The notes beneath the pieces are model-generated. The model had not been told where the DNA came from and did not search any database. It was given only the letters and a program-made list of their open reading frames with translations. A DNA stretch of 64,000 bases. Origin: Chelonoidis abingdonii (taxonomy: Eukaryota; Chordata; Testudines; Testudinidae). This document shows, one piece after another, positions 1 to 10,881 of this stretch (its first letter is position 1; every line of letters begins with the position of its first letter). The translations under genes and the position numbers were made by a program. The stretch covers positions 122,802,711 to 122,866,710 of the forward strand of contig NC_133773.1 in the NCBI RefSeq assembly GCF_003597395.2, written 5' to 3'.

Positions 1-685
1 GGGTGTGGAGATCTATACATTTGGGAGAGTCATTCAAAATCTCCATTGGAAAGGGAGGGCAAAGATTACAAACTAAAACAGCCAAAGGAAACAAACACTC
101 ATTTGTGTCAGGAAAGGGAGACACAGTGCTTGCTCAAAAGCCAGTGCTGATGCAACTGTTTTCCAATAGAGCTTATATCAGCTTTTTCACAGCCACAGGA
201 AAGTACTGATTAAAGCAAATGTGCTCTTCTGAACAAGACTGAGTATCGGTATATGGTATAGGTTGGTATCACCTATTTACAGGAGTCTTTTCTTCAAGGG
301 GAAACAAAAAGATAACCTGGGGATTGCTTTTGCAGACCTTACTCAGGAAATTGAATTTGGAATGTCCTTCAGCTTGGAATTTAAGGACTGGGAACAAACT
401 TTCTGACTCCAAAATGGAGTACATCATTTTAAAGTCATTTAGCATACATGATTCTTGTCTTCCCTTATAAAATTATATGACACCCTTCCTGTTTAAAATT
501 GTAGGGGAAAATCTTACATGTAACATAGTGATTGGCTCAACTCCCCCATAGAAGACAGCATACTTTACAAACACAGGAAAAAGTCATTTCAAAACTTACA
601 TATGGACCTTGATATTGCTGTCACTTACATCAATGTTACGTCTGGATAACTCTGTTAACTAGAATGGAGATATTCTAATATCCGC
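1..685. other. Intron sequence, nothing recognised
   Basis: AT-rich intronic DNA at the 3' end of the gene as seen here. A 68-codon open frame on the plus strand (3-209) shows no recognisable family and is open at the window edge. I see no exon or recognisable repeat in it. Confidence 0.5.
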
Positions 686-1342
686 TGTAGCAGGGTGTTC
701 CCCTGCTCCTGCCCTGAAGGGCTTGAAACAGCCCAGGGGAGGGCTGTGGCTGGGGCAGGACGTCTGGGCTGATTGGGGAAAGTAGGCTCAGCTGTGGCCA
801 TGCCCCAGTCACGCCCAACTGGCCCCTATAAGAGGCAGTGAGACAGAGGCCCAGACACTCTCTCTCTGCATTCAGAGAGAGGAGGGCCTGGCTGCAGGGA
901 GCTAGACATAGGGTACCTGAGTGGAGCAGGGCTGGGGAAAGGCAGAGAAGCTGGGGAGCTCCTGCCTAGAAGGCCCAGGTTGCAACCTAGCATAAGGCCA
1001 AGAGGTACTGGGGGTTGCAGAGGGCAGCCTAGGGGTAGGCCAAGGCAACAGGTCCAAACCCTCCTTGCCAGTGATGAGTAGGCTGATACAGCAGTCTGCC
1101 CCAGAGCGTGGGCCTAGACGATGACTGGCAGTAGCCTTATACTGAGGCAAGATGAGAATAGTGGGTGGAGGTTCCTCGGGGAGGGGAGACCTTAAGACCG
1201 GGGCACTGGGTCCAGGGAGGGACATGAGGGCCACAGGACAGGTGGATCACCAGCCTGCAGAGGGCGCTCCGGACGCTGGAATGGGCTTATTTCCTGAGAG
1301 ACCAGCAGGAGGTGCAGCAGGGGTGAGTCCGCTCCTCCACAC
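686..1342 (+). mobile_element. Probable solo LTR (turtle LTR family)
   Basis: This GC-rich block of about 657 bp begins TGTAGCAGGG and ends near CTCCTCCACA. It contains a TATA-like CCTATAAGAGGC near 823 followed by a CT-rich tract, as expected for an LTR promoter read left to right. I recognise the pattern (gttcccctgctcc start, gcagagggcgctcc end) as a dispersed repeat of turtle genomes. No coding remnants adjoin it, so it is called a solo LTR. No clear target-site duplication is visible and the edges are approximate. Confidence 0.5.
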
Positions 1343-3199
1343 CACCAATGTAAAGGTTAATGTAATTCAACCTTGGCACAGTTCAACTTTCAGGGTAGAT
1401 ATAAGACTAATTATATTACTTACAAAGCATTATTACCTATTCCCCTAAGTCATAAAAGGAAAAAAAATTATATTTTTATACTGAATATGTAAAACACACT
1501 CTGCATCTGGGATTCACCTTGTTCTTTTCCATTACACACAGCAGCGATTCCATTTTCTATAGCACCCTCCCCATCTGAGCTTGGCCTCTCAGAGGACAAT
1601 TTCTGCATGGACAAAATAAATTAGGTCATTTCTCATGTGGTCACACTGGCCAAATAATGTGTCATCGGTCAAATTAAAGTTATGCTTATTATTAAATTAA
1701 ATACATGCCAAGCATCCATCCTGAGGACAAATATGAGATAGTCAAGAGTTCATTTACATTACACAGATTTCTTATGTCATCACACAAGCATAAGTTTTGT
1801 TAAAACAAAACAAAACTAATCACACACTAGAACTGTATTGCCAAATATATCCCATTCTTTTATCCTTTTAAGAGTAACAGTCTAATCATGTAACCCAAAT
1901 CTAACAAAGAACCATGTTAGCCATAATATATTTTTATTACATTTATAGATTCTAAAATGTTGCTCTCTATTAATGTGCTAACCAACAAGTGCTCATTTTA
2001 CATACAATAAATCTTCAGAACTATATCTTTAATGAATGCTTTAGGTAATTTACAACTTACAACCTACCAAACACAACATATTTCTATAGGTAGAATTTCA
2101 GTACTTTCAATGTGTGTAAATAAGGGTCCTTTGCTGGTATGAACTAGAGTAAATGGTGGATTCTCTGCAACTGGAAGTATTTAAATTATGATTTTGGTAA
2201 CTCAGCCAGAGGTTATGGCTCTATTACAGCAGTATGGGGGTGCGGTTCTCTGGCCTGCAATGTGCAAGAGGTCAGATTAAATTATCACAACGGTTTCCTT
2301 AGAGCCTGAGACTATAAAAAAGTCTGTGAAATTAGAGACTAGCAATTATGTGTATATTACTAATAAAAAAAATTAAAAATCTAAAGTTTATAAAATAGCT
2401 ATTACCTAAAATGCATGGCATATACAAAACTCATATGTTGTGGTATACCATAAAACTTTTTATTGGCATCTGTTTAACACATTTTACATAACCCACTCAT
2501 GGCTTCACCACTTATGAGTAACATCGGCGTCCCAAATTTGTGGCAAGGAAAACTTTATACTGCACCATCGTGTGTTTCCTTCCCACTCAGCACAGAGTGC
2601 TAAAAACTTAATTGAACAGACTCTTTTCTTACATACATTGAAAGGTCTGAAATGCTACCTATACAAATGCATTGTTTGTGTAAGGCGGTAAATTGTAAAT
2701 GTATATCTAAAGCATTCATTAAAAATATCATTTTGAAGATTTCTTTCATCTATGAGCACTTCTTACCTGATCTTGCTGTTTAGCACGTTAATAGACAGCA
2801 ACATTTTAGAATATTATATTGTATAACAGGCAAGGAAAATTATATAAAAATATACCTTAATTACCATAAGCCAAATCCTGATCTGAGTTATACTGGTGTA
2901 AATGCAGAGAAATTCCATTGATGTCAATGGCAATAAAAAAATGTAAATCTAGGCTACCTAAGTATGGACTTTGACCTCTAGACTCTTGAGGTTAAATCCT
3001 AGTCAATGGGATTTTTACACATTAATCTTTAATGGGACCAGGAGTTGGCCCATAACAAATAGGACTGCCATATTGCAATGGGGTCTGACTGCGCAGATAT
3101 CATGCAAGCTAGAGGCCTAAAGCAGCGCTGCCTTGGTGAGCACTTGGTGCGTTGATGCCTTTCTTCAGATATCCTGTTCATTGTTAGTCTGCTGCCTCA
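1343..3199. other. AT-rich intron sequence
   Basis: No gene or well-defined repeat was recognised. A weak match to the dispersed amniote palindromic family (core ccattgatgtcaatgg) is present around 2875-2935. Confidence 0.5.
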
Positions 3200-3470
3200 G
3201 GGTATGTCTACACCACAATTAAAAACCCACAGCTGGCCTGTGCCAGCTGACTTGGGTTTGTGGGGCTTAGGCTAAGGGGTGTTCAATTACGGTATAAATG
3301 TTCAGGCTTGGGCTACAGCCTAGGTTCTAGGACCTTAGAAGGTAGGAGAAGTCTCAGAGTTCAGGCTACAGCCTAAGCCTCAATGTCTCACCACAATTAA
3401 ACTGCCCTGTGAGCTCAAATCAGCTGGCATGGGCCAGCCACGGTGGCCTAACTGTAGTGTAGATATACCC
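3200..3470. mobile_element. Palindromic MITE-like element with GGGTATGTCTACA ends
   Basis: The two ends are inverted copies: GGGTATGTCTACA at the left and TGTAGATATACCC at the right. The whole 271 bp folds on itself: AATTAAAAACCCACAGCTGG on the left pairs with CAGCTGGC...GGTGG on the right, and the CAGGCTTGGGCTACAGCCTA block has a mate near 3363. It is a fold-back non-autonomous DNA element of a type familiar from turtle and crocodilian genomes. The superfamily is not determined, and flanking bases (TCA/TTA) give only a weak duplication. Confidence 0.7.
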
Positions 3471-4187
3471 TTAGTGAGTCAGGGAGCCAAGTGTCTCTGT
3501 GTCAAGACATGAGCACTTCACAGGCTCTAAACACTGCAACCTTAGAATGCCAGGGTGTTCAAGCCTCAGTACAGAATGGACTTCCTCTGCCAGGCCTCCA
3601 AAACCCCAGTCCAGCCCATCATATACCCACCACCCATTCCTCCGCAGGCTCCAGATCCCTGCTTGTTTTCTTCTGCCCCCACAGGTCCATCTCTACATCA
3701 GAGCCCACCCACCATGTCCTGTGCTACTCAGCATGCCCGCTGGTAAGCATCTAAAACAAAAAGCTGCTGATGGATATGAGTTGCTGAAGTTGGCCAATTT
3801 TGGATTGCCTGAATAAGAGGAATAATTGTGTGTGTGTTTCATTTAAAAAATGGCCTCTGCCAGAGATGTTATCAGAATGTGAGAGAGAAATGTGGAGTCT
3901 TTGGGAACGGTGCAACTTATCTAGAGGAACCCAAAGAAATGGGAGGAAGAAGGGGCAAAATTTCTAAAAATACAGCATCTTAAAATGGTTCCTCTGCAAA
4001 AGTTACCAAGTATTATACTGAAAAAGCTACACAGTTACTGTGTCAAATGTAGAGACTGAATTCAATCATTAATTAGAGTCCTGCTTTAAGGGTAAATGCA
4101 ACCTGAACTTTAGAGTCAGTACTGACACCTCCATAATAGAATATCATCATCTATCTTTGCATTAGTATAGTAATTCTTTAACTTTAC
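3471..4187. other. Intron sequence before exon E
   Basis: Open frames of 63-105 codons in 3491-3816 overlap in several frames and show no recognisable family. I see only non-coding intron sequence. Confidence 0.5.
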
Positions 4188-4280
4188 CTTTTCCAGTTCT
4201 GTCTTGTGTATCGGAGAACTAGATGATGGTCCATCTGAATCTATCACTCCAGTACAGTTGCTGCAAACATCTTTTATCAC
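4188..4280 (-). CDS. AFAP1: AFAP1 coding exon E (end of PH domain 1 and serine-rich linker)
   Basis: The exon follows a TTTTTAAG acceptor and ends at AAAAG|GTAAAG. It is 93 bp, 31 codons, phase 0 at both ends. The peptide is [17 protein letters not shown] followed by [14 protein letters not shown]. It aligns with remembered human VIKEAYSGCSGPVDSE...SSPVHKAELEK, so it closes the PH1 C-terminal helix and begins the serine-rich linker between PH1 and PH2. This is the most 3' AFAP1 exon I can find. The following exon ([11 protein letters not shown] in human) is not seen between positions 1 and 4187. Confidence 0.9.
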
Positions 4281-5699
4281 CTTAAAAAGATATACAAAAT
4301 GGTTTCATTGCACACAAGCAAAAGAACAGAAAAATTATATTTTGCTGAGCAGAGAACTTTATTCGAGATGAAGCACGAAGAATATTAGCTATCCTGAAGG
4401 TTAAAACAGCAGTGTGGAAATTATTCTCTTTATCCATAGGCAATATGTTAGGCAGGCTGCCACTGCTTGAGCTTCTCCACATTGGCTCACTAATTCGCTT
4501 CATGAATGACCTGGAGGAGCCATAATGTCTAGAGGTGAAAGGTTTCAATTTCTAGACGAGCTAATCTCCAAGCCTCTCCTGAGTAAAGAAGCTGCCAGCA
4601 CTTACAGTTTTGCAACATGAACTCAGCTGACACCACCAAATTCATTTCGTTATGACTAAAAAATGGGATTAGATCCAAGGTCCTGCAAGCCTGGGGACAG
4701 CACTGCTGCCTAGTATGCTACCCAGCTGCTCTTTTTCTAATGAAGAAATAATGATGTGCTGACCAAATTGCAGATCTGTATCTGATACTCTTGAGTGTGT
4801 GGTTTAAATGGATTTTTCATATTCATTATGTGATGTTCAGTGGTCACAGTAACATTGACACTGAAGCATAGATCATACTAATTGCAAATATCTGAGGAAA
4901 TGTGAGTTATTTTATGCATGCCGCCCCTGCAAAGAAAGAAAGAAAGAAAAAATTCACAGAAGGAGATGGATTTTGATAGAATTTCTGGGAGCTCAAAAAC
5001 TGCATCTGTAAAATAAGGCCTGAAAAAATATAAAGGCAGAAAGCTTTTACTTTTCCTGTTTTCTCTGTGCACACAGTTAGGTTTTGATTCTGCCACCTAC
5101 CAATCTTCATACTGGAGTACCTGGTGTTGAGGGGAATGTTTGAGTTGTTGATTGCCTTAGATGCCTTAGAGTGTAGATATGGCCAGAAAAGTGACTATGC
5201 AAAAGTGGGACCTTCTTAATTAACAACTCTCCTCCCTGGGTGTAGTCAGAGTAGTATCTGCTGACCTGAATGACATAAATATGGTTTTACTGCCTTTTGC
5301 CCTTGCAGAGTCCACCCAACTAAGAGAGAAATGCATTTTATTGTGGCTGAAGCATCATTAACAGAAATGTGAACTAAGTTCCAAATGTAGGGCCAAATTC
5401 TGCCCTCACTTGTACTTGTGACATCACATGATTTATCTAGCGAGAGAACTTGGCCCACAGAACCTTCACTCCCAGTGATGGTATGCAAGCCAGAAAACAA
5501 ACTTAACAATCAGATCCCTGGCTGTTTGCATGGCTGAAATAAAAATGTCTTTTACTTGTAAACTGAGCAAATTTGATATGGAAACCATTAAGACATAACA
5601 AAGATGGCATCAAATAATGTCCTTTTCTGGTTACTAGAGCTGAATCCCCCCCTTAAGGGCACACTAAGCAAACCAAGTGTATATCTAAAGTACTTATAT
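4281..5699. other. Intron sequence with a short GAAA microsatellite
   Basis: Contains an AAAG repeat at about 4931-4951. Otherwise unremarkable intron with no recognised repeat. Confidence 0.5.
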
Positions 5700-5865
5700 G
5701 GCCCTGTTATTGCAGTATCTGAGCAGAAGGGGAACTGAGGTACAGACAGTCTAAGTGCCTTACCCAAGGTCATACAGGAAGATGCTAGTAGAGCAAGGAA
5801 CTGAACCCAGATCTCTTGCTTCCCAGGCCAGCAGCCTAAACACTGGGCCATCCCTCCTCTCAGGT
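5700..5865 (-). repeat. MIR SINE relic
   Basis: The plus strand reads GAACTGAGGTACAGACAGTC, then TACCCAAGGTCATACAGG and GAACTGAACCCAGATCTC. This is the reverse complement of the MIR core and its tRNA-like B-box region, so the SINE lies on the minus strand. It is old and diverged. Confidence 0.75.
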
Positions 5866-7616
5866 CTATTACCACTCTACTCCCTTCTTCCTTGCCCCAT
5901 AAACACACCCACACTCTTTTGAGGGCCACACAACTCATGCAATTCTGCATCTTGAGATCTGGCCCCAGCGCTCGCTCTCTCGTCAGTAGCAGGGTATGAA
6001 TATCACTGAACAACAACTTTGCCATCAAGACCAGATACAGATACAACTTATGGTCAGATTTAATTCCTGTGCTTCTGTTGAGTGGAAGTATCTTAGTGTT
6101 TTATTTGTAAAGAAACTTGACCATTCAGTTTCTGGGAACATTCATTCCTGTCTCTTGCATGACCTTGATACAACGGCTCATGTTTTCAGCATCTGGTCAC
6201 ACCACACAGTGAAGTTAATTTTGGCAAAGGCAGATAGTAATGGAAGTTACAGACAGAACAGAGGGAAATGATTTGGCAGCAACCACAGAATAGTATGTGC
6301 AAGTCATGCACTCAAGTAAATACTGTTCTCGAAATACCTCACACACTTAAGGGAAAGTTTTCCCAAAGTGCTTAATTGGGTTTTAATTAAATTTTGAATA
6401 AAAATGATGCACTATCATAGGAAGCTCATGGCAAACTCTGAAGCAAATGCATATTCAGAAATTCAGTATGTGAACATTTTGGGGTTCAAGGGATCCATCT
6501 TCAGCTTGTGAAGACTGGGTTCATCAATTTCTAGGTAGAACATTACTGTGTTTCATAAACAGTTTCAAACTTGAACTTCCATAGTGTTCTGTATGAGTGC
6601 TTTGATGCCCTTTCTATAATTATGGTGCCACAATAATTGCTGTTTTTACATGCTCATAGTTTTTACTCACAACTTCTGAAGCTGAAACATCAGTGTGGCC
6701 AAATCTCATGATTTCATCACGAGTCTTAGAACACATGTTGATTTTCTTAAAGCCCCAGGACCTGGAGTCATACGAATACACAAGAATCTCAGCTTTCATT
6801 TAAAACAACTAAGTTTGCATCCCTCCTGGTCACAGAGAAAAACATGAAAATGTGACGTAAGCATATCCTAATGGCTCAAAAAGGCAAATAAAAAATTATT
6901 TTTAATATAATCTCATTATTTGGGGATCAGACTTGTGATTTTTGAATGCTAATACTATCTCATGCAGTGTCTACTCAAAAAAGAGTCTTTCATGGAAAGA
7001 TTGAACAAAATTTCTTCAATATTTTAAATTTCAGTATGAGGGGTGGGTGGGAGGAAGAGAGTTTCCCTCCCTCTCTCTCTCACACACACACACATACACA
7101 CACACAGAAGTAGCATTCATATATGCCATCTGCCGACATCAATCCATTGAGAAAGTCAATCCAAGTTTGTATGAAATGAAGCATTACTTTAAAGTTTAGG
7201 ACCATGTAAAGTCAGCACACTGCAGGCTTTTTCATTTTTTTGGGATCAATTTAAAGCTAAACCAGTTTAAAAATAAACCTGTCAAATTGAAGCTCCAAAA
7301 AGTAAAAAATATTTCAGTTCTTAGCATGTGAAAATGGACTGTTGGGATGAAGAGGTTGAAAATGTGAAGGCTGGACATTTTTGTGCAGCCTGAACTATAT
7401 CATTAATATTTTTTTCTATTACAATAGTGCCTGGAGGCCCCAACTAGATCAGGAGTCTGTAGTCTGAACTATTGTACCAACATAGGTCTGATCATGCAAA
7501 CACATACATTGTGTCTTATTGACTTCAGTGGGACGAGGCACATAAGGTAAGTATTTACAGGATCAGGGCCAAATAGAAGACAGACTACCTGCCCCAAGGA
7601 GCTTGCCATGTAGGTG
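5866..7616. other. Intron sequence with a CT/CA microsatellite
   Basis: A (CT)n(CA)n tract lies at about 7064-7107. No exon or other well-defined repeat was recognised. Confidence 0.5.
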
Positions 7617-7685
7617 TGAAATCCCGGTCCCACTGAAATCAATAGGAGTTTTGCCATTGATTTCAACGGCTGGGATTACATTCTT
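7617..7685. repeat. Short palindromic amniote repeat
   Basis: GGTCCCACTGAAATCAATAGG is followed after a short loop by its inverted mate CCATTGATTTCAACGGCTGG. Similar palindromes with an ATTGACTTCAATGG-like core occur at 24302-24353, 51675-51743 and 59729-59776. Confidence 0.6.
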
Positions 7686-7789
7686 GGTGTTCCCAGGTGC
7701 TGGGCCTACATGCTCCTACTACATAAGCATTTGAGTTAATTATAGGGTGCTCACCTGTACTGAATTAAACAATTTTCACAATTACTATA

Positions 7790-7984
7790 TACACCTCTAC
7801 CCCAATATAACACAACTCGATATAACACGAATTTGGATATAACACGGTAAAGCAGCGTTCCAGGGGGGTGGGGCTGCATGCTCCGGCACATAAAAGAAAG
7901 TTAAATATAACACAGTTTCACCTCTAACGTGGTAAGATTTTTTCACTCCCGAGGACAGCATTATATCAGGGTAGAGAGGTACTA
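7790..7984. mobile_element. Short mariner-like MITE
   Basis: The ends are inverted: TACACCTCTACCCCAATATA at the left and TATATCAGGGTAGAG at the right, each bordered by TA. Repeated CGATATAACACG units follow the left end. It belongs to the same family as the larger copy at 14551-15124. About 195 bp, with no coding capacity. Family-level placement (Tc1/mariner type) rests on the TA borders. Confidence 0.7.
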
Positions 7985-9239
7985 TTTTAAATTAACACTA
8001 TCAAGGCTGGAAGGCCAAATATTTGACCTACCTTTCTTTCTTTTACATGTTTGTAAAACTCAAAGGCTCTAGTCACCAGAAATTATCCACCATCTTCCAT
8101 GATAAAGGCTGCAGATGAGATACTGGCTATGTAGTAAGCCAGAGAACAGGTTGCCTGCTACATAGAACCCTCCAGAAAAAGAAAAACTCTCCTGCATTCC
8201 ACAGAATGGCAGAGATGCGCTAAGTGAGAAGAACTTGAGTAAATGAACTCCTTGCTTCCTGGCCACTGCTTGCTAACTTTGAAGCTAGTATACTGTCTCT
8301 TTAAAAGTGGTGGCTGGGGAGGGTTCTATATAGGAGTGCTAGAATGAAACAGAGGGAGAAAAAGTAGCCTTAAGGCCAAGCCCTGTGGTTCTTATTCTCA
8401 TATAGCTCTTTGCTCCATGTTAGAAGAAGGTGATTATTTACCATTATCAAATGTGACAATGGCATCCTCAGTCTGTCTGTCTTTCTCTTCAGCCTGTGAG
8501 AGTTATGGCCCTAGTATTGTACCAACAAAGTGCTGATGTTTTACAGGCAGATATGAGAAATCCCCTGAAGACCTCCCCGTCTAGCAATTCACATAAGTAG
8601 CCCCAGCAGACTAAGAGGGAGTGAAGAAATAACTTTCCCACACTACTCTCCAAGTGCTAAAGAGGAGCTCGTTCTCCCCATTGCAACAACACACCACTTG
8701 TAAAGCACCCCTAGACTGAAGTGAAAAGGACCATCTCCCCTGCCCATTACCATTGGTTGGGTGGAGTGGAGAGTGGCAGGGAACTTCAAACGACCTAGCA
8801 GCCACCAAGATGGTCTTTAGTCCACATATATCCCCTTTAAAATTCCCTCCTGTCTGACATTCAATCAGGCCAACTCCCACACACGCTGGCCTGTGTTATT
8901 ACCATCAAACCTTCTGCCATATATGGCAAGTGGATCAGAGTCTTGTGAAAAAAAGAGAGTTGGGCAGCTGTGTAATATTGCTTTAGGCACTGGCATTGCA
9001 CTGCTGCTACAAGTGTGGAGGTCCTTCCCTCAGAACGGAAAGCTGCCTACACCGTCCTCTGGATGCGGATTTTATTTAGGCCGAAAAGCTCCCCTTGTAA
9101 TTACAGATATGATATAATACAAACAGATGTTTTAATCCCGTTTTATGAAAACAAATGCAAAGAAAGGAGCTCAGCCCATGAGCTAACAAATCACTGATTC
9201 CATGTGACAGAAGGGGAAAATTATTAGAGAAGAAATAGA
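7985..9239. other. Intron sequence, nothing recognised
   Basis: Several open frames of 60-89 codons on both strands show no known family and overlap each other. No repeat boundary is evident. Confidence 0.4.
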
Positions 9240-9343
9240 ATCTAGTGGTTAAAGCAGGTAACTGAGTATCAGAACTCCTGGGTTCTCTTCCCATACCTAC
9301 CACAGACTGTATCTGTGACTTTTAGGAAAGTGCCATTCTGCCC
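9240..9343 (+). repeat. MIR SINE, 5' part
   Basis: TCTAGTGGTTAAAGCAGG, then ACTCCTGGGTTCTCTTCC and TATCTGTGACTTTTAGG follow the MIR consensus in the sense direction. The match stops at the GACCTTGGGCAAG position and appears to resume at about 9852. Confidence 0.75.
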
Positions 9344-9851
9344 TAGAAAGTGACTGTGCAAGTGCGACATGTGTGGTTCCATATTAATGATTTCTCTGCT
9401 TTTCATATCACATGTGCTCAATTTACACACAAACATTTTTCTTACTGCCAGCCCCCCGAGCTCACTCTGGACTGTGGCAGTAAAGCTGTGTCCTTTCATA
9501 TCAACAGCAACAGCAGAGATTCTGCAAGTCAGACTAAACTTTCAGGTACACCTCTGTCACTCATGTAGTCTTCACGTTGTGCCGTCAACAACACTTACAT
9601 AAGCCCACTGGCCTTTCACTGGTTTGCACTAGTGTAATTGAAAACATAATCTGAAGACAAAGGGGTTGTACAGTTAGATGAGGCTAGACAGAGCCCAGTC
9701 TGACAGACATGGATGGAGTGTGCAAATATGTTTGTAAAAACCCTCTTTTCATACACAAACTAAGCAAATGTGACATAGAAGTCTGTCAGGCACAACAAAA
9801 AGGGAACCACGCAATTCCACTTTTACAAAGCCACTTATAAGACACAACCAC
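9344..9851. other. Sequence separating two MIR halves
   Basis: About 508 bp of unidentified DNA between two MIR pieces that are consecutive in the MIR consensus. It could be an old insertion or a diverged stretch between two separate MIRs. Confidence 0.4.
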
Positions 9852-9968
9852 AATTTAACCTTTTTGTGTCTTGGTTTACGCACCTGCAAAATGGGAGGAA
9901 ACAACCCCTCAGAGGGCTATTATTGGGTGTAACACATTAATGTTTGTGAAGTGCTTTAAGAACAAAAG
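9852..9968 (+). repeat. MIR SINE, 3' part
   Basis: TTTAACCTTTTTGTGTCTTGG, then CACCTGCAAAATGGGAGG and TTTGTGAAGTGCTTTAAG follow the 3' half of MIR in the sense direction. It ends directly at the edge of the DIRS element. Confidence 0.8.
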
Positions 9969-10064
9969 GTAAGTAACTATTTTTTCTTCTTTGAGTGCTT
10001 ACTTATGTTGATTCCAGTCTAGGTGATTCACAAGCAGTATCCACGGAGGTGGACTTGGAGTTCA

Positions 10065-10500
10065 TCACTTGATGGCTTGCAATACTGCTCTACTGAAGCC
10101 AGCATCATCCAGGGCCTGCTGGGTAAGTGCATAGTGGGCCGTGAAGGTATAGACCGATGACCAGATATCCTGTATAGGCACTTGAGCCAAAAAGGCTGCT
10201 GAAGAGGCCTGTGCCCTGGTAGAGTGGGCGGTGATGATCGTCAGGGGCGGCACCTGTGCTTGATCATAGCAAAAGTGAATGCAGGAGGATATTATCTGAG
10301 CAGAAACAGGGTGATCTTTCATTCTGTCAGCCACAGCGACAAATAATTGCGTTGACTTACAGAACGGCTTGGTACTGTCAATATAAAAGGCCAGTGCTCG
10401 TCTGACGTTGAGGGCATGCAGCATGCACTCCTCTTCCGACTTATGTAGCTTCGGGAAGAAGACCAGTATGTAAATATCTTGGCCTGAATGAAACTGAGAG
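10065..10500 (-). pseudogene. DIRS tyrosine recombinase remnant
   Basis: A clean frame of 119 codons (10065-10424) begins MLHALNVRRALAFYIDSTKP and contains IITAHSTRAQASSAAFLAQ and SSVYTFTAHYALTQQ. LxALDVRRALAFYxxRTKPFR is the usual signature of DIRS recombinases. The HxxR motif (AHSTR) and the nucleophile tyrosine (HYAL) are still present. The segment between QDI and WSSVYTF appears about five residues short compared with the family, as I recall it. The upstream part is in the same region but out of frame (about 10425-10500). Not expected to be active. Confidence 0.85.
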
Positions 10501-10569
10501 ACTACCTTCTGGAAGGAAGGCTGGGTGCAGTGTCAGTTGGACCTTGTCCTTGTTGAAAACCGTGTAAGG

Positions 10570-10794
10570 TTAAAAGACCTCCTGAATGAGGAGTTGCTTG
10601 TGAGAAGGGTCCCCAAAGAGGGACAGGGAAGGAGGATGGAAGGGTTGGTCAGCTATAAACTGCAGGGTATAGCCCGACGAGACTGTGTCAAGCCCCCAGT
10701 GGTCCAAGGTGATATGGGACCAGACTGATTGGAAGGGGCGGAGGAAGACGAGGAGCGGATCCGTTGCAGTGACTGGGGCATTGTCCTCAGGCAC
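10570..10794 (-). pseudogene. DIRS reverse transcriptase N-terminal fragment
   Basis: A 74-codon minus-strand frame contains SVWSHITLDHWGLDTVSSGY followed by TLQF. This matches the start of DIRS RT domains (W..IT.D.WVL..I..GY.LQF). The palm motifs that should follow are absent, and recombinase sequence begins instead about 70 bp further on. Confidence 0.7.
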
Positions 10795-10881
10795 ACCCTC
10801 AAAAATGACTGCTTTTGGCTGCCTTGGTCCCTGGAAGGACTAGCCTAGGCAGATGGGTGAGGTGATGACTGGCGGCATTGC

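Noticed and set aside
1..4187. Search for the AFAP1 exon after exon E
   Set aside because: No minus-strand segment resembling the expected [15 protein letters not shown] linker was found. The next exon must be beyond position 1.
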